64,000 nucleotides of DNA from Bhargavaea sp. CC-171006 (GTDB taxonomy: Bacteria > Bacillota > Bacilli > Bacillales_A > Planococcaceae): NCBI RefSeq assembly GCF_009761675.1, contig NZ_QUZH01000003.1, positions 62,001 through 126,000 of the forward strand, given 5' to 3'. Position numbers and translations under genes: made by a program. The notes below the pieces were generated by a model. It did not search any database, was not told where the DNA came from, and saw only the letters and a program-made list of their open reading frames with translations. Shown in pieces: positions 56,077-64,000 of this stretch. The number at the start of each line of letters is the position of its first letter. The first letter of the stretch is position 1.

Positions 56077-56109
56077 TCTTTTCTAATTGGAGATAGTAAT
56101 TAGAAAAGA
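56077..56109 (+). promoter_or_regulatory. Inverted repeat reaching the ribosome site of the secreted-protein gene
   Basis: TCTTTTCTAATT (56077-56088) and AATTAGAAAAGA (56098-56109) form a perfect 12-bp stem with a 9-base loop. The right arm runs into AGAGGTG, the ribosome site of the gene at 56122. It could be an operator or a translation-masking hairpin. Confidence 0.55.
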
Positions 56110-56121
56110 GGTGAATTTATC

Positions 56122-56565
56122 TTGAAAAAAATATATGTATCGATTGTAACGATTTTAATCATATCTTTATTTTCTTTGGTATCATTTGAAGCTTATGCAC
56201 AGCCTAAACATTGTCCTGTATTAAGTGAATTAGAGAGAACATCGCTTAAGGATAAAAAAGAGGTAATAGAAGCGTTAAATACTTTAATACCAAAAACTTA
56301 TGGAACTGGATTAGAGGAATTACCTGATCTATATGCTAAGTGGAATGTAGTAACTGCCAAACCTTTCCCTAATACAGTTGGTAATAAAATAGAAGAAGAC
56401 TATTTTGGAATGGCTAAAACCTTTTGTGGCAAAGAAATTGCTGAAAAGTCATGGCTTGTACGCTTAGATTTCCCCAAAGCACCTGGAGCTGACTTAGCCC
56501 AAGGTCAAATATTTTTAGCTAAAAGTAAGGAAAAAGGATGGTTTGTTTGGTTTCGATACCATTAA
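56122..56565 (+). CDS. Small secreted protein of unknown function
   Basis: This 147-residue protein has a signal peptide (KKIYVSIVTILIISLFSLVS, cleavage probably after AYA near residue 27). The mature part of about 120 residues has two cysteines (in KHCPVLSE and KTFCGKEI) that could pair, and ends WFVWFRYH. The start is TTG behind AGAGGTG. It is much more AT-rich than its neighbours and directly follows the broken methyltransferase, with its own terminator, so it looks acquired. I do not recognise a family. Confidence 0.75.
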   Translation: MKKIYVSIVTILIISLFSLVSFEAYAQPKHCPVLSELERTSLKDKKEVIEALNTLIPKTYGTGLEELPDLYAKWNVVTAKPFPNTVGNKIEEDYFGMAKTFCGKEIAEKSWLVRLDFPKAPGADLAQGQIFLAKSKEKGWFVWFRYH

Positions 56566-56620
56566 ACCCGCTATTCCTACTTAAACTAACGGATGCTTCA
56601 GTAAAAATGACGTCAAATTA

Positions 56621-56660
56621 TAATGAGCTTGGAGATACATTTCCCAGCTCATTTTTATGT
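56621..56660 (+). terminator. Terminator of the secreted-protein gene
   Basis: ATGAGCTtGG / CCcAGCTCAT stem followed by TTTTTATG, about 55 bases past the stop. Confidence 0.7.
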
Positions 56661-56686
56661 GCATTTCTCTAACATAGCCAAAAAAA

Positions 56687-56704
56687 GCACCCATCTGGGT
56701 GCTA
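56687..56704 (-). terminator. Terminator of the meta-cleavage operon
   Basis: AGCACCC / GGGTGCT stem followed by TTTTTTT on the minus strand, about 95 bases past the last operon stop. Confidence 0.75.
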
Positions 56705-56798
56705 ATTTAATGTCTTGATAAAACCTCTGCTATTTGCGGTGCTAATTCGCTTGTTTGCACCACTCAACTGAACGGCTGCATCTGCGCCTTCTCTTTCT

Positions 56799-58271
56799 TT
56801 AGTTCAATGCAATACAAATATTCTTCGCTTCCGTGAAGAAGGCCATGCTGTGCTCTCCGCCTTCACGGCCGATGCCGCTTTTCTTGAAGCCGCCGAACGG
56901 AGCACGGAGGTCGCGGACGAACCAGCAGTTGACCCAGATCGTTCCTGCACGCACGCCGTGCGAGATACGGTGTGCCCGCTTCAGGTTTTCTGTCCAGACG
57001 ACGCCGTTCAGGCCGTACTGAGTGTCGTTGGCAATCTCAAGCGCCTCTTCCTCCGTATCGAACGGAATGATCGTGACTACCGGTCCGAAAATCTCTTCTT
57101 GGCAGATCCGTGCTTTCGGATCTTCGTGAACATAAATGGTCGGCTCCAGGTAGAAGCCTTCGCTAAGCTTCTCAGGAAGCTCCGGACGCTTGCCTCCGCT
57201 GATCAGCTGGGCACCTTCCTGTTTTGCAACTTCAAAGTAGCTGGTTACTTTCTTATAGTGATCTTCACTGACCAGCGGCCCCATATCCGTGCCCTTTTCC
57301 TGCGGGTCGCCCACTTTCATCGCTTGTGCGGCTTGCTTAAACTTCTCGAGGAATTCATCCAGAATGGAGCGCTGGACGAGAATCCGGGATCCTGCAAGGC
57401 ACACCTGGCCCGAGTTGAAGAAAGCGGCACGGATCGATCCCGGAATCGCTTTTTCAAGGTCGGCATCTTCGAAGATGATGTTCGCCGCTTTACCGCCCAG
57501 TTCAAAGGAGACTTTTTTCAGCGTGCTTGCGCCGCTCTCCATGATGTGCTTGGCAGTGGCCGTCGAGCCGGTGAAGGAAACCAGATCGACTTCCGGGTGG
57601 GTCGTCAGTGCATTACCGACGACGCTGCCTTTGCCCTGGACCACGTTGACCACACCGTCCGGAATCCCCGCCTCTTTGGCAATTTCACCAAGGAGGGACA
57701 CAGACAGCGGGGTGTTTTCGGCCGGTTTGATCACGGCCGTGTTTCCGGCGGCCAGGCACGGGCCGAGCTTCCATGTCGTCAGCATGAACGGAACATTCCA
57801 TGGCGTGATCAGAGCCGCCACGCCGACCGGCTCGTATCTCGTATAATTGATGTATTCTTCGCCCATCGGGTAGGCTTCCGCACCCTGCTTTTCCGCAAAG
57901 TCCGCGAAGAAACGGATGTTGTGGGCGGCACGCGCAACCTCGCCGTTTAGCGTTGCTTCATACGGCTTCCCGACATCCATTGCATCGTTGCGTGCGATTT
58001 CTTCTTTCCGTTCCAGAATGATATCGGCCATTTTCCGGAGCTTGGCGGCCCGCTCCTCGATCGGCATCTTTCTCCACGGGCCGTTCTCGAATGCGTCTCT
58101 GGCTGCGCGGCAGGCCCGGTCCACGTCTTCTTCAGTGGCTTCGCTAACCCTCGCAATCAGTTCCTGATTGGCCGGGTTGGTCACTTCAAAGGTTTCGCCG
58201 TCGCTTGAAGGCACGTATTCCCCGTTGATGTACAGCCCGACTTCTTTGACTTCGGTTTTCACGGTTGTCAT
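56799..58271 (-). CDS. 2-Hydroxymuconic semialdehyde dehydrogenase
   Basis: This 490-residue aldehyde dehydrogenase has the NAD site FTGSTATAKHIMES, the general base in FELGGKAANIIFED and the catalytic cysteine in FFNSGQVCLAGSR. It oxidises the ring-fission product of catechol to 2-hydroxymuconate (DmpC/XylG reaction). Context decides the substrate: it is the last gene of an operon with catechol 2,3-dioxygenase and the 4-oxalocrotonate enzymes. Its start overlaps the tautomerase stop by four bases. Confidence 0.9.
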   Translation of the reverse strand: MTTVKTEVKEVGLYINGEYVPSSDGETFEVTNPANQELIARVSEATEEDVDRACRAARDAFENGPWRKMPIEERAAKLRKMADIILERKEEIARNDAMDVGKPYEATLNGEVARAAHNIRFFADFAEKQGAEAYPMGEEYINYTRYEPVGVAALITPWNVPFMLTTWKLGPCLAAGNTAVIKPAENTPLSVSLLGEIAKEAGIPDGVVNVVQGKGSVVGNALTTHPEVDLVSFTGSTATAKHIMESGASTLKKVSFELGGKAANIIFEDADLEKAIPGSIRAAFFNSGQVCLAGSRILVQRSILDEFLEKFKQAAQAMKVGDPQEKGTDMGPLVSEDHYKKVTSYFEVAKQEGAQLISGGKRPELPEKLSEGFYLEPTIYVHEDPKARICQEEIFGPVVTIIPFDTEEEALEIANDTQYGLNGVVWTENLKRAHRISHGVRAGTIWVNCWFVRDLRAPFGGFKKSGIGREGGEHSMAFFTEAKNICIALN

Positions 58272-58468
58272 TTTGCTTTCTCCCTCCGCTTCTTCACAGA
58301 TTCACCGGCAATGCCCCAATGCTCGGGTTTCATTTCGTTGATCATGACCCGGACTGTCTCTTCCGGTGCATCGAGAATATCCGAAGCCAGATGGGTCACT
58401 TCTCGAATGAATTGCTCTTTTTTCTCCGGGGATCTTCCTTCTAAAATATTGACTTGTATGAATGGCAT
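58268..58468 (-). CDS. 4-Oxalocrotonate tautomerase
   Basis: This 66-residue protein has the catalytic Pro1 (MPFIQVNILEGRSPEKK) and Arg11 in the expected places, then a tail of charged residues (VKKRREKAK). It converts 2-hydroxymuconate to 4-oxalocrotonate (XylH/DmpI). AGGTCGGGTGGGAAGAG upstream contains only a modest ribosome site. It overlaps the dehydrogenase gene. Confidence 0.92.
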   Translation of the reverse strand: MPFIQVNILEGRSPEKKEQFIREVTHLASDILDAPEETVRVMINEMKPEHWGIAGESVKKRREKAK

Positions 58469-58492
58469 GTCTCTCTTCCCACCCGACCTGAA

Positions 58493-59284
58493 TTATTCCG
58501 TGAATACGGCCTGTACCGAACCGATTCCGTCAAAGCTTGCGGTGAACTGGTCTCCAGGCTTGACCTCCACAGCAGCGGATAGAGAACCGCTGAGGACGAC
58601 TTCCCCCGGCTTCAAGGTTTTGCCGACTTCATTCAGCTTGTTGGCCAGCCAGGCAACCGCCCTTGCCGGGTGCCCCATCACGGCCGCTCCGGCACCGGTC
58701 GCCTTGACTTCTCCGTTTTTCCTGTAGACAAAGCCCATCAGTTTCAGGTCCAGGTCATCCGGCTTGTAGAAGCGTTCCCCGATGATGAATTTGGCAGAGG
58801 AAGAATTGTCGCTGACCGCGTCTGCCAGTGTAAACTTGTAGCCAAAGAATCGGCTGTCGATGATTTCGATGGCAGGCGCCACATATTCCGTCGCATCCAA
58901 TACGTCGGCCACCGTAATATGCGGGCCTTTAAGCTCTTTGTTCAGTACAAAGGCGATCTCGGGTTCAGCCTTGGCGTGAATGAATGGGGCAATCGAAACC
59001 GGCTCGCCCTCATTCACCTGCATGCTCCCCAGCAGTGCGCCGTAAGACGGCTCGTGGACGCCCATCATCTCCTGCTTCGCCTTGCTCGTGAGGCCCAGCT
59101 TCCAGCCGACCTGCTTCGTGTTTTCCGCTTCCACTTTCTTGGAAACCAGCCGGTCCTGGACCTGATAGGCCATCGCCTCGTCGAGTTCCGGATAGCGGTC
59201 CACGAATTGATCCACTGCCGTTTTATTTTTTTCGGCGGCAAACAATTCTTGTGCAATGACATCCACTACATCTGTTTTAATCAA
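58493..59284 (-). CDS. 4-Oxalocrotonate decarboxylase
   Basis: This 263-residue protein of the hydratase/FAH-like family resembles XylI/DmpH more than XylJ. Diagnostic segments are WKLGLTSKAKQEMMGVHEP, FKFTLADAVSDNSSSAKFI and GAGAAVMGHPARAVAWLANK. It decarboxylates 4-oxalocrotonate to 2-hydroxypenta-2,4-dienoate, in complex with the hydratase. The TTG at 59284 has AAGGGTGA upstream and lies 20 bases after the hydratase stop; the longer frame would overlap that gene. Confidence 0.88.
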   Translation of the reverse strand: MIKTDVVDVIAQELFAAEKNKTAVDQFVDRYPELDEAMAYQVQDRLVSKKVEAENTKQVGWKLGLTSKAKQEMMGVHEPSYGALLGSMQVNEGEPVSIAPFIHAKAEPEIAFVLNKELKGPHITVADVLDATEYVAPAIEIIDSRFFGYKFTLADAVSDNSSSAKFIIGERFYKPDDLDLKLMGFVYRKNGEVKATGAGAAVMGHPARAVAWLANKLNEVGKTLKPGEVVLSGSLSAAVEVKPGDQFTASFDGIGSVQAVFTE

Positions 59285-59303
59285 CGGTTTTTCACCCTTT
59301 TCA

Positions 59304-60080
59304 TTAGCGCTTGAATGTGACGCTGACCGAACCGATCCGGTCAAATTCAGCCGTGAACGTATCCTGATCCTCTGCCTCGACTGCGCTCGTCAGTGCACCG
59401 GATAGGATGATTTCCCCTGCTTTGAGGGAAACATCATACTTACCCAATGAATTGGCCAGCCATGCGACAGAACGCAATGGGCTTCCCAGCACCGCAGCCC
59501 CGGCTCCGGAATCGATCATTTCACCGTTTTTATAGGCGACCATGCCGATATGGGCGAGGTCGATCCCGTCCAGCTTGGCCGGTTTTCCGCCGATCACCGC
59601 AGCTGCCGATGACCCGTTGTCAGCCACGGTATCTTCAAACGCGATTTTCCAGTCGCCGATCCTGCTGTCGATGATTTCAATCGCCGGAGCAATATAATCG
59701 GTGGCCTCGATGACATCCATGACCGTGACGTTCGGGCCTTTCAGATCCTTTTTCAGTTTGAAGGCAATCTCAAACTCCACTTTCGGCTGGATGAAATTCT
59801 CCAGGGAAATGACTTCTCCTTCTGTATGCATCATGTCATTCAGCAGATGTCCATAGTCAGGCTGATGGACACCGAACATGTTCTGAATGGCCTTGCTGGT
59901 CGCACCGATTTTCTTTCCGACGACAATGGCCCCGTCCTCCACCCTGCGGCGGATGATTTCCAGTTGGGTGTGGTAGGCTTCATCCACCGTGATGCCCGGA
60001 TAGGTTTCCGTCAAAGGCGGGATGGCCTGTTTGGACCTTTCCGCTTCCAGCAATCTTGCAGCTGCTTCATGTACGGCCAA
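59304..60080 (-). CDS. 2-Oxopent-4-enoate hydratase
   Basis: This 258-residue protein is homologous to its neighbour but resembles XylJ/DmpE: GKKIGATSKAIQNMFGVHQPDYGHL, DWKIAFEDTVADN and GSPLRSVAWLANSLG. It hydrates 2-hydroxypenta-2,4-dienoate to 4-hydroxy-2-oxovalerate. The start is TTG with AAGGAGG 7-8 bases upstream. It follows the aldolase gene by 13 bases. Confidence 0.88.
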   Translation of the reverse strand: MAVHEAAARLLEAERSKQAIPPLTETYPGITVDEAYHTQLEIIRRRVEDGAIVVGKKIGATSKAIQNMFGVHQPDYGHLLNDMMHTEGEVISLENFIQPKVEFEIAFKLKKDLKGPNVTVMDVIEATDYIAPAIEIIDSRIGDWKIAFEDTVADNGSSAAAVIGGKPAKLDGIDLAHIGMVAYKNGEMIDSGAGAAVLGSPLRSVAWLANSLGKYDVSLKAGEIILSGALTSAVEAEDQDTFTAEFDRIGSVSVTFKR

Positions 60081-60093
60081 GCCAATTCCTCCT

Positions 60094-61107
60094 TTATACG
60101 GTCACTTTTTTCTTTTTCGCAAGTTCAAGGGCGACATCGAGGATCCAGTCCTCCTGGCCTGCTATGGCCTGACGCTTCCCGAGTTCTTCCATGATTTCAG
60201 TCGGATTCAGATCAAACTTTTCTGCCGCATGTCTGACATGCAGGAGGAAGCTGTTGTAGACACCGGCATAGCCGCTGGACAGATTATCACGGTCAATGAC
60301 AATCGGTCCCGGCATGATCGGCGCCACGACCTCTTCGGACAGATCCATCAGTTGGGACAAATCGATGCCCGTGTTCAGGTCCATCTTGTTCAAGGCTGCC
60401 ACGAGCACTTCTGTCGGAGCATTGCCGGCACCCGCACCGAGTGCCCGGACGGTTCCGTCGATCTGGTCCGCACCCGCTTCCAGCGCAGCGATTGAATTGC
60501 CGATGGCCAGCCCCAGATTATTGTGCGCATGGAAACCGACGTCGATCGAGAGGGCTTCTTTCAGGGCGGAAACCCGCTCCCTGACTCCCTGCGGAACGAG
60601 CGCCCCCGCGGAGTCAACCACATAGACACAGTCCGCGCCGTAGGACTCCATCAGTTTCGCCTGTTCTGCAAGCACTTCGGCCGGCTGGGTATGCGACATC
60701 ATCAGGAATCCGACCGCTTCGATGCCCAGCTCTTTGGCCAGACGGATATACTGTTCCGTCACATCTGCTTCCGTGCAGTGCACTGCCACCCGGATCGCCC
60801 CGATGCCGATCTCGGCTGCTTTTCTCAATTCTTCACTGGTCCCGATGCCCGGCACGAACAGGGAAGCGATTTTCGCCTTTTCGGCGGTCTCGACCGCTGC
60901 CCTGATCAGATCGAATTCGGGTGTTTTCGAAAAGCCTTGCTGAATGGTGGAGGCGTTCAGTCCTGCGCCATGGCTGACTTCGATCACCGGGACACCTGCC
61001 CGGTCGAGTCCACCCACGATTTCCCTGACCTGTTCTTCGGTGAAGCTATAGCTGATGGCATGCGCTCCGTCTCTCAAAGTGGTATCCGTAATTCTTGGCG
61101 CTTTCAT
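60094..61107 (-). CDS. 4-Hydroxy-2-oxovalerate aldolase
   Basis: This 337-residue DRE-TIM metallolyase has [19 protein letters not shown] with the metal and base residues, [12 protein letters not shown] and [16 protein letters not shown]. It cleaves 4-hydroxy-2-oxovalerate to pyruvate and acetaldehyde and channels acetaldehyde to the dehydrogenase encoded just upstream. The genes overlap by four bases, as expected for subunits of one complex (DmpG-DmpF). Confidence 0.95.
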   Translation of the reverse strand: MKAPRITDTTLRDGAHAISYSFTEEQVREIVGGLDRAGVPVIEVSHGAGLNASTIQQGFSKTPEFDLIRAAVETAEKAKIASLFVPGIGTSEELRKAAEIGIGAIRVAVHCTEADVTEQYIRLAKELGIEAVGFLMMSHTQPAEVLAEQAKLMESYGADCVYVVDSAGALVPQGVRERVSALKEALSIDVGFHAHNNLGLAIGNSIAALEAGADQIDGTVRALGAGAGNAPTEVLVAALNKMDLNTGIDLSQLMDLSEEVVAPIMPGPIVIDRDNLSSGYAGVYNSFLLHVRHAAEKFDLNPTEIMEELGKRQAIAGQEDWILDVALELAKKKKVTV

Positions 61108-62018
61108 TGCCCGACCTCCTCTTTCTGAAGGAAATGGCTGGCATACAGTTCTCCGACCTTTCTGGCCGAAGCGGTCATGATATCCAGGTTCCCGGCGTAT
61201 TTCGGGAAGAAGTCACCGGCACCTTCCACTTCATTCATGATGACGATGACAGGCAGCCGTCCCCACGGGGTTTCCCGCTCGTCGAGGAGCGGTTCCCCTT
61301 TCAGGCGATAGCCCGGTACATATTCAGAAACGTCCTTGACCATTTCATGGACCGACTTACGGATTTCATCGAAATCAAAGTCTTTCTCCTGAATGACGGC
61401 ATAGACCGTATTGGTCATGGTGATCGGAGGCTCGGCAGGGTTGAAAACAGGAATTGCCCTGGCCGTTTTGGCCCCTCCCACTTCCATGAGGGCATTTGCT
61501 GTCGTCCGTGTGAATTCGTCGACATTCTGACGGGTTCCCGGTCCGATCGCACGGCTGGCCACTGTTGCAATCATTTCGGCATAGTGGACGGGAACCACTC
61601 TGGAAACCGCATAAACAAGCGGTGCTGTCGCCTGCCCCGCGCAGGATACCATGTTCACATTCTTCGCTCCGATATGATCGTCGAGATTGACGGGCGGCAC
61701 CAGGTAAGGACCCACAGCTGCCGGGGTCAGGTCAATGGCCATTTTCCCTGCGGCTTCGAGCTTCTCTGCATTCTGGATATGTGCTTTGGCGCTGGTCGCA
61801 TCAAACACAATCCGGATGTCCGGATCTGCCAATATGGCGTCAATTCCATCATGGCTCGCTTCAATCCCGGCTTCCCGCGCCCTGGCAAGCCCCTCCGATT
61901 CAGGATCAATGCCGGCTACAAGAGCCAGCTCCATGGCACCGTCATTCTTCAAAATCTTATACATCAGATCTGTCCCGATGTTACCGGATCCCAGAATCGC
62001 TGCTTTAATTTTCGCCAT
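61104..62018 (-). CDS. Acetaldehyde dehydrogenase (acetylating)
   Basis: This 304-residue protein has the NAD loop [14 protein letters not shown] and the catalytic cysteine in [16 protein letters not shown] (C126). It converts acetaldehyde, NAD and CoA to acetyl-CoA (DmpF/XylQ). The ATG at 62018 lies 8 bases after AAGGTGG; the GTG at 62030 overlaps that site. It is coupled to the aldolase gene. Confidence 0.94.
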   Translation of the reverse strand: MAKIKAAILGSGNIGTDLMYKILKNDGAMELALVAGIDPESEGLARAREAGIEASHDGIDAILADPDIRIVFDATSAKAHIQNAEKLEAAGKMAIDLTPAAVGPYLVPPVNLDDHIGAKNVNMVSCAGQATAPLVYAVSRVVPVHYAEMIATVASRAIGPGTRQNVDEFTRTTANALMEVGGAKTARAIPVFNPAEPPITMTNTVYAVIQEKDFDFDEIRKSVHEMVKDVSEYVPGYRLKGEPLLDERETPWGRLPVIVIMNEVEGAGDFFPKYAGNLDIMTASARKVGELYASHFLQKEEVGQ

Positions 62019-62047
62019 CTGTTCGTCCACCTTCCTTCCATTATGTA

Positions 62048-62099
62048 AATGGAAGATTCCTTAAAAAAGTTCACACTCTTTTAAAGGGATCTTTCCATT
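62048..62099 (-). other. Long imperfect inverted repeat between the dioxygenase and acetaldehyde dehydrogenase genes
   Basis: AATGGAA-GATTCCTT pairs with AAAGGGATCTTTCCATT (one bulge, one or two mismatches) around an AT-rich loop. It fills the gap between two genes of the same operon, beginning three bases after the dioxygenase stop. There is no clean T run, so it may be an attenuator or mRNA-stabilising hairpin. Confidence 0.6.
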
Positions 62100-62101
62100 C
62101 A

Positions 62102-63085
62102 TTATTTGGCTATTATGACTTCCGGGAGTGTCACCGGAGTGCCCTGGGTCCACCACGATTCAGGGAACGCCGTTCCGATCCACGTATCTCCGTAACCAGG
62201 TGTGTCTTTCATTTCCCAGATGACCGGCTCAAACGTCGGGTCCGTAATCAGGTATCCGGCATCACCGAACAGTTCAATCCGGTTGCCGCCGGGCTCGTGC
62301 ACATACATGCAGAACGCCTGGCTGATCCCGTGTTTGTTTGGAGGCACTTCGATATGGTAATCGTTGTCTTTCAGCAGGTCGCTGATGTCGAACAGATTTT
62401 GAGGAATACCGTACCAGTAGCACAGGTGATGAAGTTTTCCCGGAACCTGGTTCGGCTCCTGCATAAAGGCGATTTCATGGACCAGGTTGGAGACGCTCAT
62501 CCAGCTGCCGAGGGGCGTTCCCTGATCCTGGATCTGCTCTCTCAGCCTGAAGCCGAGGGCATCGAGCATAAAGTCCGTGTTTTTCGCCGTATCGGACGTC
62601 ATCAGGTTGATATGGTCCAGGCGGCGCACGGGAACACCGCGATCCGGGCGTTTGACGTTACGGTTCAGGAGGCGGCTCTTTTCTCCGTCCTGCTGCTTGT
62701 AGTAGTCGACCTCGAACATCAACTCCATGTTGTGTCCATCAGGCGTGGTGAACTGATACGCCGGGCCATGCCCGACATCCCCGTCGATCCAGCCCTTGCC
62801 CAGGCCCGTTGCCTCGACCGCTTGGACACGGCGTTCGAGTGCTTTTGGCGTGTGCGTGCGCCATCCGACATGCCCCAGGCCGGCATCCTTGGATTCGGTG
62901 ATCTTCAGTGTGTTTTGGTACGAATCCTCATAAGCTTTGAGGTAGACCGATTGCCCCTCACGGGCGGTAACGCTCATCCCCAAAAATCGAGTGAAAAATT
63001 CGACGGTCTCCTGCGGCTTCGGTGACAGCAGTTCCACATGCGCCAGTTGTGCGACATCGAAAACCGGTTCTTTGAATTGAGTCAT
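62102..63085 (-). CDS. Catechol 2,3-dioxygenase (extradiol, VOC superfamily)
   Basis: This 327-residue enzyme has two VOC modules. The iron ligands are likely H158 ([12 protein letters not shown]), a histidine at 219/220 ([11 protein letters not shown]) and E271 ([10 protein letters not shown]), matching the 2-His-1-carboxylate set of XylE. It opens catechol next to the hydroxyls to give 2-hydroxymuconic semialdehyde. Placement between the flavin reductase and the lower-pathway genes fits a phenol-to-catechol route. Confidence 0.93.
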   Translation of the reverse strand: MTQFKEPVFDVAQLAHVELLSPKPQETVEFFTRFLGMSVTAREGQSVYLKAYEDSYQNTLKITESKDAGLGHVGWRTHTPKALERRVQAVEATGLGKGWIDGDVGHGPAYQFTTPDGHNMELMFEVDYYKQQDGEKSRLLNRNVKRPDRGVPVRRLDHINLMTSDTAKNTDFMLDALGFRLREQIQDQGTPLGSWMSVSNLVHEIAFMQEPNQVPGKLHHLCYWYGIPQNLFDISDLLKDNDYHIEVPPNKHGISQAFCMYVHEPGGNRIELFGDAGYLITDPTFEPVIWEMKDTPGYGDTWIGTAFPESWWTQGTPVTLPEVIIAK

Positions 63086-63132
63086 TACTAATCCCCCTAA
63101 GGATTTTTATTTGATGGACAGCTCGAGTCCCG

Positions 63133-63612
63133 TCAGATCACAGCACCCGTTTTTTCCAGAGATTGATATTGGCCTTTGTAGAAGAGCAGCGGATCCGAGC
63201 AGTCTTCGAGCTTCAGGTCGACCACTTTGCCGATAAACAGCGTATGGTCTCCCTCAACATGCTCATTGACGACGTCACAGACGATTTGAACCGAGCAGTC
63301 CTTGATGACCGGCAGATCGGACAGCCATTCAAATTCGACGTGGTGCTTTTCCTTGATCTGTCCGGCAAAGATCATCGAGAGATCCTTCTGGTCATTGGAT
63401 AGGATGTTCACCGCGTACTTCCGGCTCTTCCGGATTTTATCCAGCATGCTGGCATTTTCACCGATTGAAATCACGATCAGCTTCGGATCCAGTGAGACGG
63501 ACATAAAGGCATTTGCTGTCATCCCGTGTACGTCTCCGTCCACTTCTGTAGTAATGACATTGACACCCGTGGCAAAATTCCCCATGGCATTTCTGAACTG
63601 ACGATCATCCAT
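63133..63612 (-). CDS. Flavin reductase component of phenol 2-monooxygenase (PheA2/HpaC-like)
   Basis: This 159-residue protein has RNAMGNFATGVNVITTE at the start, GMTANAFMSVSLDPKLIVISI and the C-terminal FYKGQYQSL, the pattern of short-chain flavin reductases that supply FADH2 to two-component aromatic hydroxylases. PheA2 of Geobacillus is the closest known type by context. It lies between the large hydroxylase and catechol 2,3-dioxygenase genes. Confidence 0.9.
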   Translation of the reverse strand: MDDRQFRNAMGNFATGVNVITTEVDGDVHGMTANAFMSVSLDPKLIVISIGENASMLDKIRKSRKYAVNILSNDQKDLSMIFAGQIKEKHHVEFEWLSDLPVIKDCSVQIVCDVVNEHVEGDHTLFIGKVVDLKLEDCSDPLLFYKGQYQSLEKTGAVI

Positions 63613-63657
63613 TGGAAACCCTCCTTTTGAGATTCCTGACCTTACGATCAGTCCGAC

Positions 63658-64000
63658 TTATTGTTTAACCAGTGCTTCCACTTCGGACGGGTTGACCCAT
63701 GTTTCATTCGTCCAGCCATGCAGGTCATAGTCGCCCATCGCTGTTTCGGCAAAGGACTTGAACGAGTCTGCAGCCCCTACAGCTTCCGCATGCTTCAGCG
63801 CTTCGAGGCGGATATTCTCGGTGTTGCCCGCATAGTTGATTTCATAGAGTTCATGTCGTCCGCCAAATTCGGAACCGATGGAATCCCAGACCATCTTCAG
63901 CAGCTTGATCTTGTCTTCCGCTTCGATCCCGGTGCCGCGATAGTACTTGTCGATATACGGCCGGAGCTCAGGATTCAGAAGATCGCTTGCGCTGGACGGG
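63658..64000 (-). CDS. Large component of a two-component phenol/4-hydroxyphenylacetate hydroxylase, C-terminal part
   Basis: The frame is open to the right edge, so only the last 114 residues or so are seen. SDLLNPELRPYIDKYYRGTG, LLKMVWDSIGSEFGGRHELY and INYAGNTENIRLEAL match the C-terminus of HpaB/PheA1 FAD-dependent monooxygenases. The enzyme would hydroxylate phenol (or a substituted phenol) to a catechol using FADH2 from the reductase downstream. The internal ATG near 63894 is not the real start. Confidence 0.88.
   Translation of the reverse strand, partial: PSSASDLLNPELRPYIDKYYRGTGIEAEDKIKLLKMVWDSIGSEFGGRHELYEINYAGNTENIRLEALKHAEAVGAADSFKSFAETAMGDYDLHGWTNETWVNPSEVEALVKQ

Overview
The window looks like a chromosomal segment of a moderately GC-rich member of the Bacillales, probably Planococcaceae-like (inference). 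The main reason is the core block pcrB-pcrA-ligA-camS-gatC-gatA-gatB ... dagK ... rlmCD on the minus strand, which follows the usual Bacillus order. Supporting signs are strong GGAGG ribosome sites, frequent TTG and GTG starts, DUF/CPBP/YesK-type small proteins, KatE with a DJ-1-like tail and a lipoprotein CuZn-SOD. I see no rRNA, tRNA, CRISPR array, transposase or integrase.

Layout. 1-19.5 kb: a partial anion permease, a LOV-STAS blue-light receptor, an FMN reductase divergent from an RraA-like aldolase, a zinc macrodomain hydrolase, an AEC transporter between two LysR regulators, a CocE/NonD hydrolase with a BCCT transporter and a divergent TetR regulator, catalase, an LLM oxidoreductase with a second copy of the FMN reductase, an EamA exporter and small proteins. 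19.5-30 kb: small accessory enzymes (GNAT, VOC, serine hydrolase, Nudix, HAD, Dus), an OsmC protein with an unexplained C-terminal extension, a DUF1259 protein and a YdaP-like TPP enzyme. 30.3-34.7 kb: an AT-rich island with one roughly 1420-residue STAND NTPase of the Avs (AVAST) antiphage type, inserted at the 3' end of rlmCD. 34.7-54.9 kb: rlmCD, the cyd operon with two microprotein genes (a CydS-like one and a new 31-residue candidate), Nudix, a NERD-domain protein, dagK, thioredoxin-like, sodC, gatCAB, camS, ligA, pcrA, pcrB and dsdA. 55-64 kb: an MBL hydrolase, a truncated methyltransferase next to an AT-rich secreted-protein gene, then a minus-strand operon for phenol/catechol meta-cleavage (two-component phenol hydroxylase, catechol 2,3-dioxygenase and the 4-oxalocrotonate branch to pyruvate and acetyl-CoA).

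The strongest unexplained structure is a set of six intergenic arrays at 16.3, 39.7, 40.9, 43.5, 50.1 and 53.4 kb. Each has 4-8 units on a strict 20- or 21-bp period, close to two DNA helical turns. Each has its own conserved core of about 8-12 bp and variable filler. Five different cores share one architecture, and five of the six arrays lie just 3' of a minus-strand gene or its terminator. I do not recognise this as a named repeat family.

A second notable point is regulatory. The two FMN reductase paralogues, 14 kb apart, share a 14-bp element at the same distance from their -10 boxes, plus an element resembling half of the Bacillus MhqR (catechol/quinone-sensing) operator. That fits a strain that makes catechol.
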